Shown here: piece after piece, positions 11,401-22,600 of the stretch
Layout of the letters: every line of letters starts with the position of its first letter
Numbering within the stretch: the stretch's first letter is position 1
Origin: Sipunculus nudus
Taxonomy: Eukaryota; Annelida; Sipuncula; Golfingiida; Sipunculidae
Assembly: GCA_026874595.1 (NCBI GenBank)
Contig: CM049318.1
Coordinates: forward strand, 18,400,241-18,464,240
Direction: 5' to 3'
DNA length: 64,000 nt
Position numbers and translations under genes: made by a program
The notes under the pieces: model-generated
Database searches by the model: none
Told to the model about the DNA's origin: nothing
What the model saw: only the letters and a program-made list of their open reading frames with translations

Positions 11401-12667
11401 AAGTGAATTTTAATGGCAAATCGTTGGCAATGAACTAGTTCTATATCACAAAGAAAGCATCACAACAAAGGGCAGTGATATTTTACTGACACGTGTTGGT
11501 TCTTTCATACGAGCATACAGTCTAAAGTCTGCATCATCACCATATCACATATTAATCTGCAAAAGGTATCTACATGAATATTGATTATTTCATGCATTTA
11601 TAACCGTATTATAATATACAAAGGCAGCATATAGCAACATGTTGCGCACCTCTAAATATGTGTTGATTCTGTTTTCATGCCAACATACAGTCTGAAAGCC
11701 ATCACTCCATGGCAAAAAAGCTTAGAATCTATACAGCAAACAGTGGTGACCTTCTACTTAAGCGCGTATCTTGTCATGCACGCATGTAGCCTAAATAAAT
11801 TATAAACAAAAGTCTAAAAAGTCTTTCCTTTGAAACAGACATTCTGTCCAAATACATGTAGCCATGTAAATTCAATTTCAGCTGAATTTTTTTATATTTC
11901 TTAATTGCACTAATAAAGATTTGAATGTTAAGTTGATGGTTAAATTTAATAACATGTTTGTAGATTTTTAAAAATTCCTAACTATTCTTCACGGATATAT
12001 CAAGCTCCCACTTTGATACGAGACAGGATACCCAAGTTTCTTTCATCTTTCACCACTGCAAAGCAGTTAATACATTCGTTAGCACGCAAATAATGGGTTA
12101 TCAAACAGAGGAAATCAGATATGAAATAATAATATGATAAAACCTACCCCAGTAAATGACACTTTCATTTAAAGGTGCACTATTAAAAAAATTATTAGAT
12201 TTAACCGTTGGGTAAGCTGATGAAAAAGGGACTTTTAGCACGTACAATTTCAGTAGTTACATAAGGCAGAATCTATACAGCTGACAGCTGTCAGCTTCTT
12301 ACATAGGTCTGTGTCCTGCCACGCACGCATTCAGTCTGGTATAAAAGGTAAAAGAAAGATAAACTCTATATTATATGGATTGTCTAATTTATTTTATTAT
12401 AATATATAGTTTATATGGACAGTTAGTTATAATTACTATTACAAGCCACGCTCCAAGGCTCGGATGGTGGGGTTTGGTGGTATACATACAGGGGTGGAGG
12501 AAAGCGAAGGACAAGGAGGAATTCACCCACTTTGGACGGGCCATTACAACCCACTAATAGGAACGATGTTGATTGAAAACTGGGCGCCAGTAGAGATAGC
12601 CGGGCGTTTTACCACTCGATTATCCTAACATTACATAGAAACAGACATAGGGCTCAATTAAGTAAAA

Positions 12668-12669
<2 letters not shown>

Positions 12670-12705
<36 letters not shown>
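12670..12705. repeat. (TA)n microsatellite
   Basis: Pure TA repeat followed by mixed ATAC/TATA to about 12740. Confidence 0.95.
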
Positions 12706-12709
<4 letters not shown>

Positions 12710-12828
12710 CATACATATATATACATGTGTATATATATTTATAATGTCAGCACAGTTTGATTTATGCATTTGATATTTCCCAATTGCACTAACAGAGGTT
12801 TACATGAAAGCTGCTCGTAAAATCTAAT

Positions 12829-12874
<46 letters not shown>
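12829..12874. repeat. (TA)n microsatellite
   Basis: Pure TA repeat inserted in the second copy of the 11870-13130 duplication. Confidence 0.95.
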
Positions 12875-12876
<2 letters not shown>

Positions 12877-13255
12877 TTTAAAACATTCTAATGATTACTG
12901 TTTACGGACATATCAAGTTCAATCCTAATTTTATTGCAGATTTCGACAGATAACTTTTTTGCAACCATCACTTCTTCAAAGCAATTACATTTGTAAGCAT
13001 GTAAATAAAGGAAAATTCAAAGGAAGAATATTGCAATAAAAACTGTTCTACAATTCAAGCATCCAAATGCTTGACAAAACAGACAAACCCAAGCCATCAA
13101 ATGACACTTTCATTTGAATACAATCACAATGTATGCGACTACTGTGCAAAACCCGACTAATAATGATTGCTGTACATGTGCTAGTAAATGAAAGCAAATT
13201 TAGGACAAATTCAATATAAACAAAACCAGGATTTATTCACATAGTCATTTTACAG

Positions 13256-13520
13256 ATTTTAACCCCTTATAAATGAATTTATGGAACCCGAAAACATAGA
13301 AATAGTGCACTCGGAAAGCATTCTAGGACAAATATAACCGAATGTATTGATATTTTATAATCCGGCGGCCATCTTGGCCGCCATCTTGGATTTTGACCAA
13401 CATGGGGTGAATTTCGCTTGGCCCTATATCTGAAAATATTGAGTATGGTCTGGTCAACTATTATGACAAGTTTCATGCTTCTTTCACTTTTTGCACAATT
13501 CTTCTCTTAACAGCTGGACT
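13256..13520 (-). repeat. Family D copy D3, inverted
   Basis: Reverse complement of the 9960-10226 type, with GGCGGCCATCTTGGCCGCC and TTCTAGGACAAATATAACC. With D1/D2 it brackets about 3 kb, so the whole 9645-13520 stretch may be one element with subterminal inverted repeats. Confidence 0.75.
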
Positions 13521-13927
13521 ATATATAAAGGTGCAATTTAGAATTATGAATTCTGAATCGTGGTTTTTTTTTCAAATATTGTTTTGCAAATTAAAAAAAA
13601 ATGCAAAATGTGATGTTACCTGAACAAATTAGTAAAAAATGTTGATTCAATTTATTGTGATTTTACGTAAATATTCAGAGATATATGTTATTCTGTAAAC
13701 TAGAAAAAATTTAGTATAGTAAAATTTATAAACTATAAACAAAATTTGATGTTATAAGAAAAGGAGGATCTAATGCAAACATTTGTTCATTATTTTCCTG
13801 CTTCAGTAGAATGGTAATTAACGTGATTTGCTTTGTTTTCCCAACTCCCTGCCTGGTTTTAAATATTTAAAGATTATATTCCTGGAAGCACTGTTGAATT
13901 AAATTTAATATCCTGTATGTATACATA
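13521..13927. other. AT-rich stretch without a gene
   Basis: No ORF, repeat or motif that I can support. Confidence 0.6.
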
Positions 13928-14165
13928 TGCAATAGACTGGCTGAGTCGATACAATGGTTAAAACGTTATTCCTCCCACTAATCGAACCATCAAACTACTT
14001 TGCTGTGCCATAAAGCTTAGAACAGGTGCTGCCACCTCAGTGCAAAATATATAACTAAAGTACAGCTCTCTGGTCGACTATTTCATCGACTGGTAAACTC
14101 CACTGGTTATGGGACGGTCAGCTCCACACATCAGCACCTGGCATAACCAAGGGTTTTCCAGTGAC
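13928..14165 (+). repeat. Family C copy C1
   Basis: Diverged match to 36283-36535 in the same orientation. Shared blocks are TTCCTCCC, CATCAAA, GCTTAGAAC, TATATAACTAAA, TCGACTGGTAAACTC and TCAGCAGTA. Unclassified dispersed repeat, about 240 bp. Confidence 0.7.
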
Positions 14166-14403
14166 GTCAGCAGTAAATTGGGGTCGGTCTTTTTACCGAG
14201 CGACCGACCGCTACCGAACGCTGGCGCTCAGTAGGACATTTTACCGAGAGCTCCCCTAAGCTGACAGCTGGCATATTGCTCTGACCCACGTGGGGCTACC
14301 GAGCGCTCGGACTTTTACCGAGCGCTTCCATGGGTTCACAGCTGGCATTGCTCTGACCCAGGTCGGTCTTGGGGCTACCGAGCGCTCTGACTTTTTGCCG
14401 AGC
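14166..14403 (+). repeat. CpG-rich repeat built on TACCGAGCG
   Basis: TACCGAGCG or close variants recur (near 14194, 14243, 14297, 14315, 14377), with a longer unit of about 75-105 bp containing GACAGCTGGCAT or CACAGCTGGCAT and TGCTCTGACCCA. Overlapping frames on both strands here are by-products of the repeat. Confidence 0.65.
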
Positions 14404-14581
14404 CAGACGCGGATCCAGGATTTTTGCAGGGAGGGATCAACGGGTGTCATGCATAAAAATTGTCAAAAAAAGGTCGTTGGTTGAGAGCAGAGGGGGGTTT
14501 CGACCCCCAAAACTCCCTGTCATGCATAAGATTTGTCAAAAAAAGGTCATTGGTTGAGCGCAAGGGGGGGGGGGGGGGGGG
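14404..14581 (+). mobile_element. Transposon-end-like repeat (GCGGATCCAGGA) with G18 run
   Basis: GCGGATCCAGGATTTTTGCA is followed by two ~72-bp units (GTCATGCATAA, TTGTCAAAAAAAGGTC, TTGGTTGAG; about 14447 and 14519) and an 18-base G run at 14564-14581. I remember similar GGATCCAGG ends from metazoan DNA-transposon relics; the class is not certain. Confidence 0.45.
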
Positions 14582-14671
14582 TGTCTTGACTAATACATGT
14601 ACTAATTTTTTTTCATTTTAATCGTTTATTGACCATGAATTAGTATAGGCGTGTGTTTTCTTGTTCTATCA

Positions 14672-14676
<5 letters not shown>

Positions 14677-14711
<35 letters not shown>
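14677..14711. repeat. (GA)n microsatellite
   Basis: About 17 AG units, next to the left edge of family A copy A5. Confidence 0.95.
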
Positions 14712-14712
<1 letters not shown>

Positions 14713-14729
14713 GCTAGGCCTATAGCCTA

Positions 14730-15359
14730 ATCTTCTAACATGACATTCAGGCAGATCCTAGGTAAATCTGTATTGACATCTGAAATTAGGTCATGGTGAC
14801 TTATATTTTGTGAACTATGGGCGAAAAACATGATTTTTTGCACACTGAATATCAGATGGGCACAAATTGTATCTGCTAACCCTAGAATAAAACTGACAAA
14901 ATCCACCATTTTTCGTACGTAAAAAAAATTGGCTAACCCTAGAATTTTCCCATGTAATATCTCAGGAAAATCTTGCGCAATCTTTATGTAAACGTTTTAG
15001 GTCATGGTGACTTATATTACTTATATTATTTGCCAAATACATTTTAAATACCCAGACAGTCAGACAGGGTACAAAAGTTTACTGTTAGACCTCGAATCTT
15101 CTGTCTTGATATCCAGGGATGTCCTTCAAAAATGTGCATGGTCATTTTTAGCTCGGCTGACTGCATACAAAAAGGCTACATTTCATAGGAATTGCTGGAC
15201 ATATTATCATGAAACTTTTTCTCCTTGTTGAAATTGAAGAACGTTAACCGCTGCAGATTAAAAGAGTTACCACCTACAAAATTAGGCATTCAAATGATAA
15301 AATTCCTTTTGTGAATGTCTTCCTAGTCAGCTAAGCGTCATGACCCATGGGTCACTTGC
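14730..15359 (+). mobile_element. Family A copy A5, left-truncated
   Basis: Body blocks of the A3 type (TCTAACATGACATTCAGGCAG, GGCACAAATTGTATCTGCTAA) run to the right end CAGCTAAGCGTCATGACCCATGGGTCACTTGCT-like at 15328-15359. A left-end-like TTTTTAGCTCGGCTGACTGC appears near 15147, so two fragments may be joined. Confidence 0.6.
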
Positions 15360-16285
15360 TAAAGCAAACATTTACAAGAAATCATTTGAATGTGGCGTGT
15401 TATAAAGTATCCTGTTGAATATACTGCCATTTTATAAAAAATGGCCACCAGTTAAGATTTTCTACATATAATGCCGCATATGAAATATGGAAAGAGTTAA
15501 TCATTGTATTTTAATTTCCCACTCTGTTTAGGCAAGGGAATCATGAATGCATATTCGTGATAGATCCGAAGTTTTTATCATATCAGTTTTTTAATCTCAT
15601 AAAAAATCATAAATTTGCGAGATAAACGTGAACAAAAAATACAAATAAGTTCACAAAAAAATTATGGCATTATATTTTTTTATTATTTTTTTTTATTTTT
15701 TATTCAATTTGGCTTATATAATATAAAATTAATGGTGCACATGTTTCATGTTTTTTAATCACTGGATATTTAAAGTATTTTTATCTTCTGAAATTACAAA
15801 AGAATATTTCAAAGTATGACAAAATGGCCTAAACGTTTTGTAGATTGGAGTGGCAAAAATCGGTCGATTAAAATACATTTCAAATTAAAACACATCACTG
15901 AAATACATAATTGCACAACAAACTGTACGATCTAAATAACAAAAAAAAAAAAAAGAAAAGCTACAGGTTTGGACCAGTTGCTTTAAAAATACAGAATTTA
16001 ATAGTAAAAATCCATGAAATGGAAATTAAAGCAACTGTGCTTACAAGGAATTAAAACTCTGGACACAAGTTAAATACCTTGCTCTAATTTCTGGTGTACA
16101 ATAAAAATGAAATATAATTTAAATCTAGTTACATCCTGGAAAACTCTCTAGCCTATACTGTAAATTAATTTCCTGCAATTCTGACTAAGTAGATTATATC
16201 TAAGCCTGATTTCCCATATACATACAAAACACTTTTATATCTAAATTGATATATATATTGGAGTGTCTGCATGCAAACTATGAAA
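15360..16285. other. 5' flank of the CerS gene
   Basis: AT-rich, with no repeat or ORF I can support. It includes an A run near 15940-15955. Distal promoter elements may lie here, but none is convincing by eye. Confidence 0.55.
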
Positions 16286-16287
16286 GA

Positions 16288-16308
16288 TATAAAACCAATA
16301 GAGCGCCA
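16288..16308 (+). promoter_or_regulatory. Candidate core promoter: TATA box and CCAAT motif
   Basis: TATAAAA at 16288-16294 is followed directly by CCAAT at 16295-16299 and GAGCGCCA at 16301-16308. A TATA box here would start transcription near 16315-16325, giving a leader of about 100 nt before the preferred ATG. A CCAAT box normally lies upstream of TATA, so that part may be chance. The motifs are seen; promoter function is inferred, and a noncoding exon further upstream cannot be excluded. Confidence 0.35.
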
Positions 16309-16351
16309 CCGGGTGTCTGTTTAAGAGACTAAAAACTTTTATTTTAATTGT

Positions 16352-16370
16352 CCGCCTGTAGATGGCGCTC
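16352..16370 (+). promoter_or_regulatory. CTCF-like motif in the exon 1 leader
   Basis: CCTGTAGATGGCGC at 16355-16368 fits the CTCF core CCASYAGRKGGCRS at 13 of 14 positions. TGGCGCTC at 16363-16370 is the exact reverse complement of GAGCGCCA at 16301-16308. The site lies 18 nt upstream of the first in-frame ATG. CTCF is found across Bilateria, so a promoter-proximal or insulator site is plausible but unproven. Confidence 0.4.
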
Positions 16371-16386
16371 AATATAACATCACGCC

Positions 16387-16604
16387 ATGTCTCGTGGGCT
16401 CTCACGAGATGAGTCACACACAACCATGGAGGTGTTGCGGGCAGCAAGTGACTGGTTTTGGAATGAAGAATTTTGGTTGCCAGAAAATGCGACATGGAAA
16501 AGTCTGGAGCGAGATGGAACAATTTTTATTCCCACGGCATCGGACTTATGGTTGACAATACCCATGGCCGTTGGGCTGTTCACCTTACGCCTTTTTTGGG
16601 AGAG
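16387..16604 (+). CDS. CERS: CerS exon 1 (start, N-terminus, first membrane helix)
   Basis: Two in-frame ATGs are possible. The one at 16426 gives MEVLRAASDWFWNEEFWLPE, starting close to where vertebrate CerS proteins start, and has A at -3 and G at +4. The one at 16387 (GCC ATG T) would add 13 residues, MSRGLSRDESHTT. I prefer 16426. WLPENATW carries a glycosylation sequon at N21, as in vertebrate CerS. Residues about 41-58 form the first transmembrane segment. The exon ends AG|GTAAGT at 16604 after two bases of the R60 codon. A 7-bp inverted repeat (TCTCGTG at 16390, CACGAGA at 16403) lies between the two ATGs. If transcription starts near 16318, a 16-codon upstream frame (16362-16412) ends just before the preferred start. 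Confidence 0.9.
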
Positions 16605-17332
16605 GTAAGTTGCGCCCGATCTGACAGTTGAGAGAGGCCGGTAACTCTGATCAGGCCCGGCCCATCTCTGCTCACATGCTTGACGGTCAGTGTGATGTCA
16701 AGTCCTCGATGTCAAGACGCTGTCACATCTTACTTTTGGTCAGTCATGCATGACATTTCCAGTGTAAAGACTGAAAGGATAGTAATGGGTCGTGATCTTT
16801 GACCTTTGGTGTAGACATTAGGAGGGTATTTGGTTGGCATGCTTTTCACTGGATGACCCCTCCCCCTCCAATAAAGCCTAAGGCTTAAAGGAGTAACATA
16901 AAGTACTAATAAATATACTTGACTTAATCTGCTTATAATATTGTTTTAACTATAATCAGCAAAGATAATATGAATTGTTAATCCTTTCAATAATTGTTGT
17001 ATTAATTATAATTTTTTTTTTTAATGCCTATCTATTTTAATCAAGCTTAGTAGGAACTATGATGTACAGTTAACAAGTATCCCTCGTCCATAAATAATAA
17101 AATATGTACAAAAATACAAGTACTTACATTTACAAGTATTTTAATAAATTAATATTTTTGTTTAATTGAATTGATATATTCCATTAAAAAATTTGAATTT
17201 TATCTTCAGTTTTTCCCAGCATCCCAGTAATCATTAACAATTGATAAAGTGCCTTAGTGGGATAGATTAGTTGCTTATTCTGAATGCATTGTAATTGTCT
17301 GTCCATGTATGGTTTGTAACTGCTTCCCAAAG

Positions 17333-17415
<83 letters not shown>

Positions 17416-19582
17416 ATGTACTTGCATAAATGTTATTGTAAAGTAGGTCTCAGTCATCAGTGTTAAGCAAGCCTCAGACTGGTAAATCATTTGGCCCGTA
17501 AACCCATGCTGGAATAATTAATTATATCAGCCCTTGCCTTGGTGCAAGGCTGAGAATTACACACCAGGTGACCCGGGCTCCATACTCAGCCTTGAATATG
17601 TTCTTACGAAATATCGTAGCGGTCCTTCTGATTTATCAGAAGGAAAGAATAAAAGAGTAATTAAGAATAAGATGCAGCTTAAACTACCTATATATCCTTT
17701 ATATATCAGTTTCCATACATGTGGAGTCTCCTGTTTTTGTTATATATAATATAACAGCATTTTATCATGAAGAGAAGAGCAGAAGACCATCACTGACACA
17801 GACATGCTGCTGAGGCATGAACTCTGGTCACCCATGACCTGACCTGTGACCTGACCTCTGGTGTACCAGAGTAATTTATTGCTAATAAATCTATTAAGAA
17901 AATCTTATTTCATGAATAATACTTATGAGTAAATGATAATATATGGCTACAATAAGTCCTTTATAAGTTTATGGCTATATCTTTTAAGGTTTTAACAAAT
18001 TTGCCTATGGAAGTTAAGGAAACAATATTTAATATAATTTATTTGGAACAATAATCAGAGGACAACTTTTCTCATATCAATAAGGTCAAGGACAGGGTCA
18101 TGTGACAAAAGATAAACATGAATGCATGGCAGGCTAAAAAAACGAACAAGAGTTGAAATCTTAACAATTTCCTTATAAGGGCACTTCTACATAATTTATT
18201 TTTACTCCAGAACAGTTTATTAGCCATTATTGGTAAGAAATTTGCTAAACTGCCTCCATTTTCTCTGTTTATTTTGCAAATATCCCAATATACCTCTGCT
18301 ACGCTTTTCCATAAGAGGATCCCCATAACTGAAATCTCATTCCAGTTATGAACCCATAACAATATCAGCCCTTGTTAGTCCTACATATTGTTATGTACAT
18401 ATTTATGAATTATTCACCAAAGCACACTGGATGGTGCTGGTTTTATTTGTGATGATAAATGACACTGGTGGCCGTGCATTATTTAAACATGTACATGGGT
18501 ATGCTGCATAGTTTCCTTTACCACTATTATGTCAGTTTCAAATGATGCCTGACTGAGCAAACCATCAGAAACAGAACCTGCAGAAATGTCCTGTAATTAG
18601 AGTGTAAACCTTTTAAGTTGCCTTTTGATTTATATGATTTGTGTTTTATTGAATGACTTAAGATCTTATTTCTTACCATGCAGATCCTCTTTCTTTGCAT
18701 GTTTTAGACAAGGACCTTTTTACACTTGTGGTTTCTGTTTACATAAAAATACTAATTAATGCAGTCAGTCATTGAGATTCAATCAGTGCTGAATGTACAC
18801 ACTGATGTTGAAGAATAGGATTATAGGGCAAATCACATGCTCAGACAAACAGATTATTACTTATAAAGGGTTTCATTCAGTAAGTGTTAACACAAACAGA
18901 AACAACTAAAATGATGCAGGGCCCAGAATCCAGAAATGCCCAGATATACATGACCAAAAAGCTCTGGTGATTAAGGCGTCCCGGTCATGTCACTGAGTAT
19001 TTTATTCTCTATAGAAATATTAGTGACCAAGTCCAATTATGGGACCAAAGTTCAGATGATTTTAAGGTGTGTGTGTATGTGTGATGTCACTCTGTTTTAT
19101 ATTAGTGCATCATTGTGGTCTCCAAATGAAAGGATGATGCACTTCTGTTTACATTAAGGCAGCAAAGGTCATCATTACATCAATATGCAAATCACAAAAG
19201 ATAGAATAGTTTTGATAGGGCTCTTGAGTGCCCTTATTTGTTTTAATATCTCTGTATAATTTGTGAGTCAGGATATTAGACATAATAAGGGATGATTCAC
19301 ATGTGTTCACAAAGGTCAGTGATGTCAAAATACACAGACCTCATATCTGTATTGACAGGTATCATAGGTCAGAGGTCATCTGCCTATGTGATAGTGTCAC
19401 AGTGTGATGGGAATAAACATGTTTGGTTCACCTACAGAAAAGTTCATGGATTTAAAAAGTAATATGGTTTGAATATAACGTTTTGTTTTTAACGGGGTAC
19501 TTGAATCTGATTCCTCCAAAATACTGTCCTGCTTGTAAAGTTGTAATACATACATCTTCTTTATTGTATCTTAGCTGGTCTT

Positions 19583-19615
<33 letters not shown>

Positions 19616-22600
19616 TATGTCTAGGCCCAGATTAGAATCTGGCCCAATTTAAAACTGGGCCAGCTCTCAGATGAAAATTTTGATTTGGACCGGGCCAGAC
19701 CAGTTTTAAACTGGGCCAGCTCAGATTGAAATTTTGATCTGGGCCAGTCCAGATTAAAATCCTGTGTTGAAGACTTCAGGATTTAAATCTGGTCTGATTT
19801 TAAACTGGGCTGGCTCAGATTAGAATTTTGATCTGGGCGTGTTAAGTTTACAATCCTGTGGTGGACTTAATGTAAACTGGGCTGGTCCTTTTCTGCTTTT
19901 ACAAGCAGTTTTAATTTTATCAACTGTGTTAGATTATAATATTGGCAGTTAATGAAAGATGTATCAGTTTTAGTTTTAGATTTTTTTCTGATAACAGTAT
20001 TCTTTATACTTCATGAATGTTTCTTTACAAATGCACAAATATACTCTGTTAAATATGACTATATAGAATACAGACTAGATCCTGTACACTAAATAGCAGG
20101 ACAGTAGAAATAAGTAGACCATCAGGGTATAGCACTGTGAGGCCCTCTTTGGCTTCAGGTAACAGGTTACTATAGCTGTTATCCAGACCACATGGAGATC
20201 AAGAACAGTATGTGTATAGACAGGTATCAACAAAGGTACTTTGGATTTGCATATATCCTGGTACCTGTATGGATAAAAATGAGACAGGTGCTATCAGACC
20301 ACTGAGTGGATACTGAAGATTACTCCACATCTGTGAGCTCCTTGCATTTGGAATTGTGATTACCCTGTTTTGGCATGGGTACATAACATTTATGTGCATT
20401 TGTACCTGTTGACCCCACTGATAATTTAGCTACATAGACTATAGATTAATAGGTCATACCCTCGCCTTGCCCACAACAGTGGCAGTTTAACATGATCCAG
20501 TTACAGTTTTAGTTGAATTAAGGAGATTACAGACTGGAGTATCAACTGTAAGAAAGCCTCAAGTGTCAGTTGTGCGCTAATTGCAATTAAGACCTGATAA
20601 GCCCATTAACTCTATTGTGTGCCTATTGTGCTGTGGTGTCAGGCGCAGCGGTGGCAGGGCTGTTGCTAAAGCGATTCTGCTAGATGTTACATCTGCGGTC
20701 CACTGTAGTTTGCTGAAGCAGAGAGGGATATATCCAGTAACTGAGGGGTAAATCACTGGAATAACATTGGCGGGAATTACGAATGCGCAAAGGGTTTGTT
20801 TTGTCAAGAATTATGCGTTACAAATGTATCTAGAGAGGTCTCGTGTTCAGAAATCACTGAACGATTTTGGGATTGATGCGGTCACTCTGTATAAACTTCT
20901 GCCGTGATTCATGTAGGATGACTGGTAAAAGTAACCCTTCCTTTCCCTGAATAACTTCAGAATTATAAAATTTTACATCAGTTTCCACACTTCTGACATA
21001 TATTATAGCCATGTATTATAGCAATCCGTTGATAACTTAATATTTTGACGCTTATGACTGGATGACATTTTTATCGATAACAGTGAGCCTTCGCTCGCTC
21101 TGTCACTGACAGCGTTGTTCTCGTATTATCGCCCATGTTTAAAGCAGCTGGGATTTAACGAGATGTTATGAAGTCACCCTGAAGGGGTGTGTCTCGTGCT
21201 GTATCAATTAGCGCCAGGCTTATCAGCGGCATCTCTGTGTGCCTTTGAGCAGCAAGTTTTATGACCCCTGTCAGCAACATTTGACACAGCCAGACTCTCA
21301 ATTGATACTCAAGTTACTAATCTCCTTGGTTGAACCACCTTCTTTGCTAAAGACCTTACCTAGCTCTGCAAAATTTCATTAAAATCCATAAATAGCCTCT
21401 TGGTAACGGCAGTTCTGGAACTTGGACAAAACATCTTCCCAGACATTGGAGTAGCAATACCAGCCACTAAAATTAATGCAACAAAATTATGTATGGGAAA
21501 AAACATTTCAATCATTTGTGACAATGCCTTACTGCCTCAAGTGTTGTATCTTTTAGAATAAACTAAGCCAGGCTTTAAGTACCGGTGATGTTTATTTTCT
21601 AACAGTCCTCACCATGTGCAAAAAAGATTGGTCATAACTCAGCCTATTGTTAAATCAACATTTATATTTGGTATTGTTAGGGCTAGCTGTGTACAGTGTA
21701 TCAATTTTGTTGCAATAGGATGGCTTGCTGTGGCTTTTTGGCATAACTGCAATCAGGATTCAGAGTAGGCCCTATCAGCCCAATTCACCTGCATACTGAA
21801 TCTTGTATTCATGGCTTCTATAAATACATCTCAATTGATTATTATGTCATTAATTTAGTAAATTTAATATCACTCTGGTGTAACTTTGTGACATAACAGT
21901 TCATTTAAAACCTAAGATTTACATTTAAGTGGTTTTATCAAAACATACAGAGTGCTTGGAATTGCATAATTTGTCAACCTGTATAAATCTGAAAGTCCCT
22001 GCACAGCTTATAGGTGTATATGAGTTTATGGCAGGTGTGCTGTTTAAGTTTACGCCTGAATTTAGACCTGTGACTGAGCTAAATTTACTGTATTTTATTA
22101 ATTGATAGGAAGTGTGGTGGGTTAATGTCTTGGCCAAGTAAGGTTTAACGCTTTATGGTTTTACTGGGGTGTCATTCAAATATACAGTCATGAATCATGC
22201 AAGGTCAGTCAAAATCCCTGACATATCCAGCGGAGGGACTTTGTATGTATATATATACAGCAAGTTTAACACGCTAAGTGCTTGGCATTGAGTAAGGGCA
22301 GCTCAGGAAACTTTTTGTTTGTGTCTGTGCTTGGTTGGTTTGAAGGACGGGGGCTAACATTGTTGTTGGTCACAAAGGTACCCCTGGGTGACGAGATTCT
22401 TTGATCAGACTGTGTGCCATTTAAAATGGTGGGAGCCACATTGTGTCTGCAGTTAAAGTAGGTCATGGCGCTGTTAAGGACATTCAGATCCCATAATGCA
22501 TGATTTTAATAAAAAATGTTCCTGACAAAAAATCTGTAACACCACCAGTTAATGTGCTGTAACATGCCTGCCTGGCATATGACTCGGGTCTGTCACTTAT

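Larger units (their letters stand above)
10227..11869. other. Non-coding stretch between inverted D copies
   Basis: No recognisable gene. Two hairpins stand out (10387-10418 and 11354-11400, listed separately). The - strand open frame 10945-11259 (104 codons) shows no domain I recognise and is treated as chance. Confidence 0.55.
11870..13130 (+). repeat. Diverged direct duplication interrupted by TA tracts
   Basis: 11870-12180 and about 12750-13130 share blocks in the same order: TTGCACTAA, GGATATATCAAG or GGACATATCAAG, CAAAGCA, and AAATGACACTTTCATTT. Spacing is about 900 bp. A related GTCATGCACGCAT/GCCACGCACGCATT block occurs near 11775 and 12317. An old tandem duplication within the D-bounded region is inferred. 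Confidence 0.6.

Noticed and set aside
17275-17490. 71-codon - strand frame
   Set aside because: Alternating Tyr/Ile from a TA microsatellite.
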